NCBI GenBank assembly: GCA_028287885.1
Contig: JAQBOT010000404.1
Span: 1 to 14,164 of the forward strand
DNA length: 14,164 nucleotides
Reading direction: 5' to 3'
DNA from: Pedobacter sp.
Lineage (GTDB): Bacteria > Bacteroidota > Bacteroidia > Sphingobacteriales > Sphingobacteriaceae
Shown: positions 13,717 to 14,164 of the stretch, piece after piece
How the letters are laid out: each line of letters opens with the position of its first letter
Position numbering within the stretch: position 1 is the stretch's first letter
Notes under the pieces: generated by a model
Databases searched by the model: none
Told to the model about the DNA's origin: nothing
The model's input: only the letters and a program-made list of their open reading frames with translations
Program-made: the position numbers and the translations under genes

Positions 13717-14164
13717 ATGAGAGTAGTAGCGTATAGTATTAAGTCGTCGGAAAAGGAGCCCCTCGCAATTGCCAACCATAAGAAACATGAAATAACACTT
13801 ATCTCGAACCATTTAACCTTAGAAACTGCCAGTTTTGCCCAAGGCAAAGACGCAGTTATCGTCAATGTCGACGATCAATTACATGCTGAGGTGATTAAGA
13901 AACTAGCTGAAATAGGTGTCAAGTATATCGCTACACGTTCTACTTCCGTCGATCACATCGACTTGCTGGCAAGCAACAGCTATAAAATAAAAATAGCTTC
14001 AGTTCCTCCGCAGTTGATTCAATCGGCAGATTTCAATCAGATTAATTCCATCATTGCTACCCAGACGGTACTTAATCTGGATAATTGGCAAGATAGCGGT
14101 TGCCTGGGCACTGCCTGTGTATGTTCAAGATCCTGTGATAAAGTGCATATAGACGCTGCCATAC
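13717..14164 (+). CDS. Partial: D-lactate-dehydrogenase-like N-terminus joined to a cysteine-rich segment
   Basis: An open frame of 149 codons runs off the right edge. Residues 1-97 resemble the N-terminal catalytic-domain half of D-lactate dehydrogenase (LdhA type): MRVVAYSIK, HEITLISNHLTLETA, GKDAVIVNVDD and GVKYIATRS. Two things differ from an ordinary enzyme. The conserved glycine of the RSxG-x-D segment is serine (RSTSVDHID). After IASVPP the expected AYSPQAIAEH helix leading into the NAD domain is replaced by unrelated sequence containing Cys129-x4-Cys134-x-Cys136-x3-Cys140, a possible metal or iron-sulfur site. I checked the other two frames there; both hit stops early, so this is not a simple frameshift. 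The catalytic Arg/Glu/His and GxGxxG have not appeared by the window edge, so dehydrogenase activity is uncertain. Placement behind two FNR-like boxes suggests low-oxygen expression. Confidence 0.65.
   Translation, partial: MRVVAYSIKSSEKEPLAIANHKKHEITLISNHLTLETASFAQGKDAVIVNVDDQLHAEVIKKLAEIGVKYIATRSTSVDHIDLLASNSYKIKIASVPPQLIQSADFNQINSIIATQTVLNLDNWQDSGCLGTACVCSRSCDKVHIDAAI

Noticed and set aside
14010..14164. Frameshift in the LDH-like gene as explanation for the loss of similarity
   Set aside because: The other two forward frames meet stop codons soon after the divergence point and do not restore the expected LDH sequence.
1..14164. Mobile elements, phage genes, CRISPR arrays, tRNA or rRNA genes
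   Set aside because: No transposase or integrase frames, regularly spaced repeats, or RNA gene signatures were seen; the window looks like ordinary chromosomal DNA.

Overview
The window looks like chromosomal DNA of a Bacteroidota bacterium, most likely of the Sphingobacteriaceae (Pedobacter/Mucilaginibacter type). The reasons are the TAnnTTTG promoter element in front of several genes, the general lack of Shine-Dalgarno sequences, the moderate to low GC content, and gene families typical of that group (SatD/DUF3307 pair, YetF-like DUF421 proteins, M1 peptidase with a signal peptide). There is no rRNA, tRNA, CRISPR array, insertion sequence or phage gene.

Layout. 1-800: a partial minus-strand ORF at the left edge, a small acidic protein on the minus strand, and a non-coding stretch with an imperfect tandem repeat and a promoter. 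852-5471 (+): a DegT-like aminotransferase, a FemAB/GNAT-type acyltransferase and an exported M1 zinc aminopeptidase, closely spaced. 5486-6924 (-): an overlapping pair, SatD-family regulator then DUF3307 membrane protein, with a set of ATTATAG repeats upstream. 7170-9451 (+): a tight operon of a YghA/YdaD-type stress dehydrogenase and two tandem YetF/DUF421 membrane proteins, each ending in a zinc-ribbon-like Cys4 tail. 9466-11262 (-): a nitronate-monooxygenase-like protein with extra cysteine clusters. 11392-13635 (+): a soluble PAS histidine kinase abutting a response regulator that fuses a receiver domain to a Crp/Fnr effector. 13717-end (+): a protein that starts like D-lactate dehydrogenase and then changes into an unrelated cysteine-rich stretch, cut by the window edge.

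The most interesting part is the right third. The kinase PAS domain keeps the heme-contact residues of the oxygen sensor FixL (His62, Arg68, Ile77, Arg82). Its partner carries the FNR-type recognition signature E-x2-S-R (E317, S320, R321). Four sites of the FNR-core form TGA-N6-TCA lie in the two intergenic regions of this cluster. In all three promoters one site is centred 33-34 bp and a second 55-57 bp upstream of the centre of the -7 box; the divergent kinase and NMO-like promoters share the same two sites with roles swapped. I read this as a compact oxygen- or redox-sensing circuit in which FixL, FixJ and FixK functions are packed into two genes that control themselves, an NMO-like flavoprotein and a cysteine-rich LDH-like protein. 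The geometry is seen directly; heme binding, oxygen sensing and regulation are inference.
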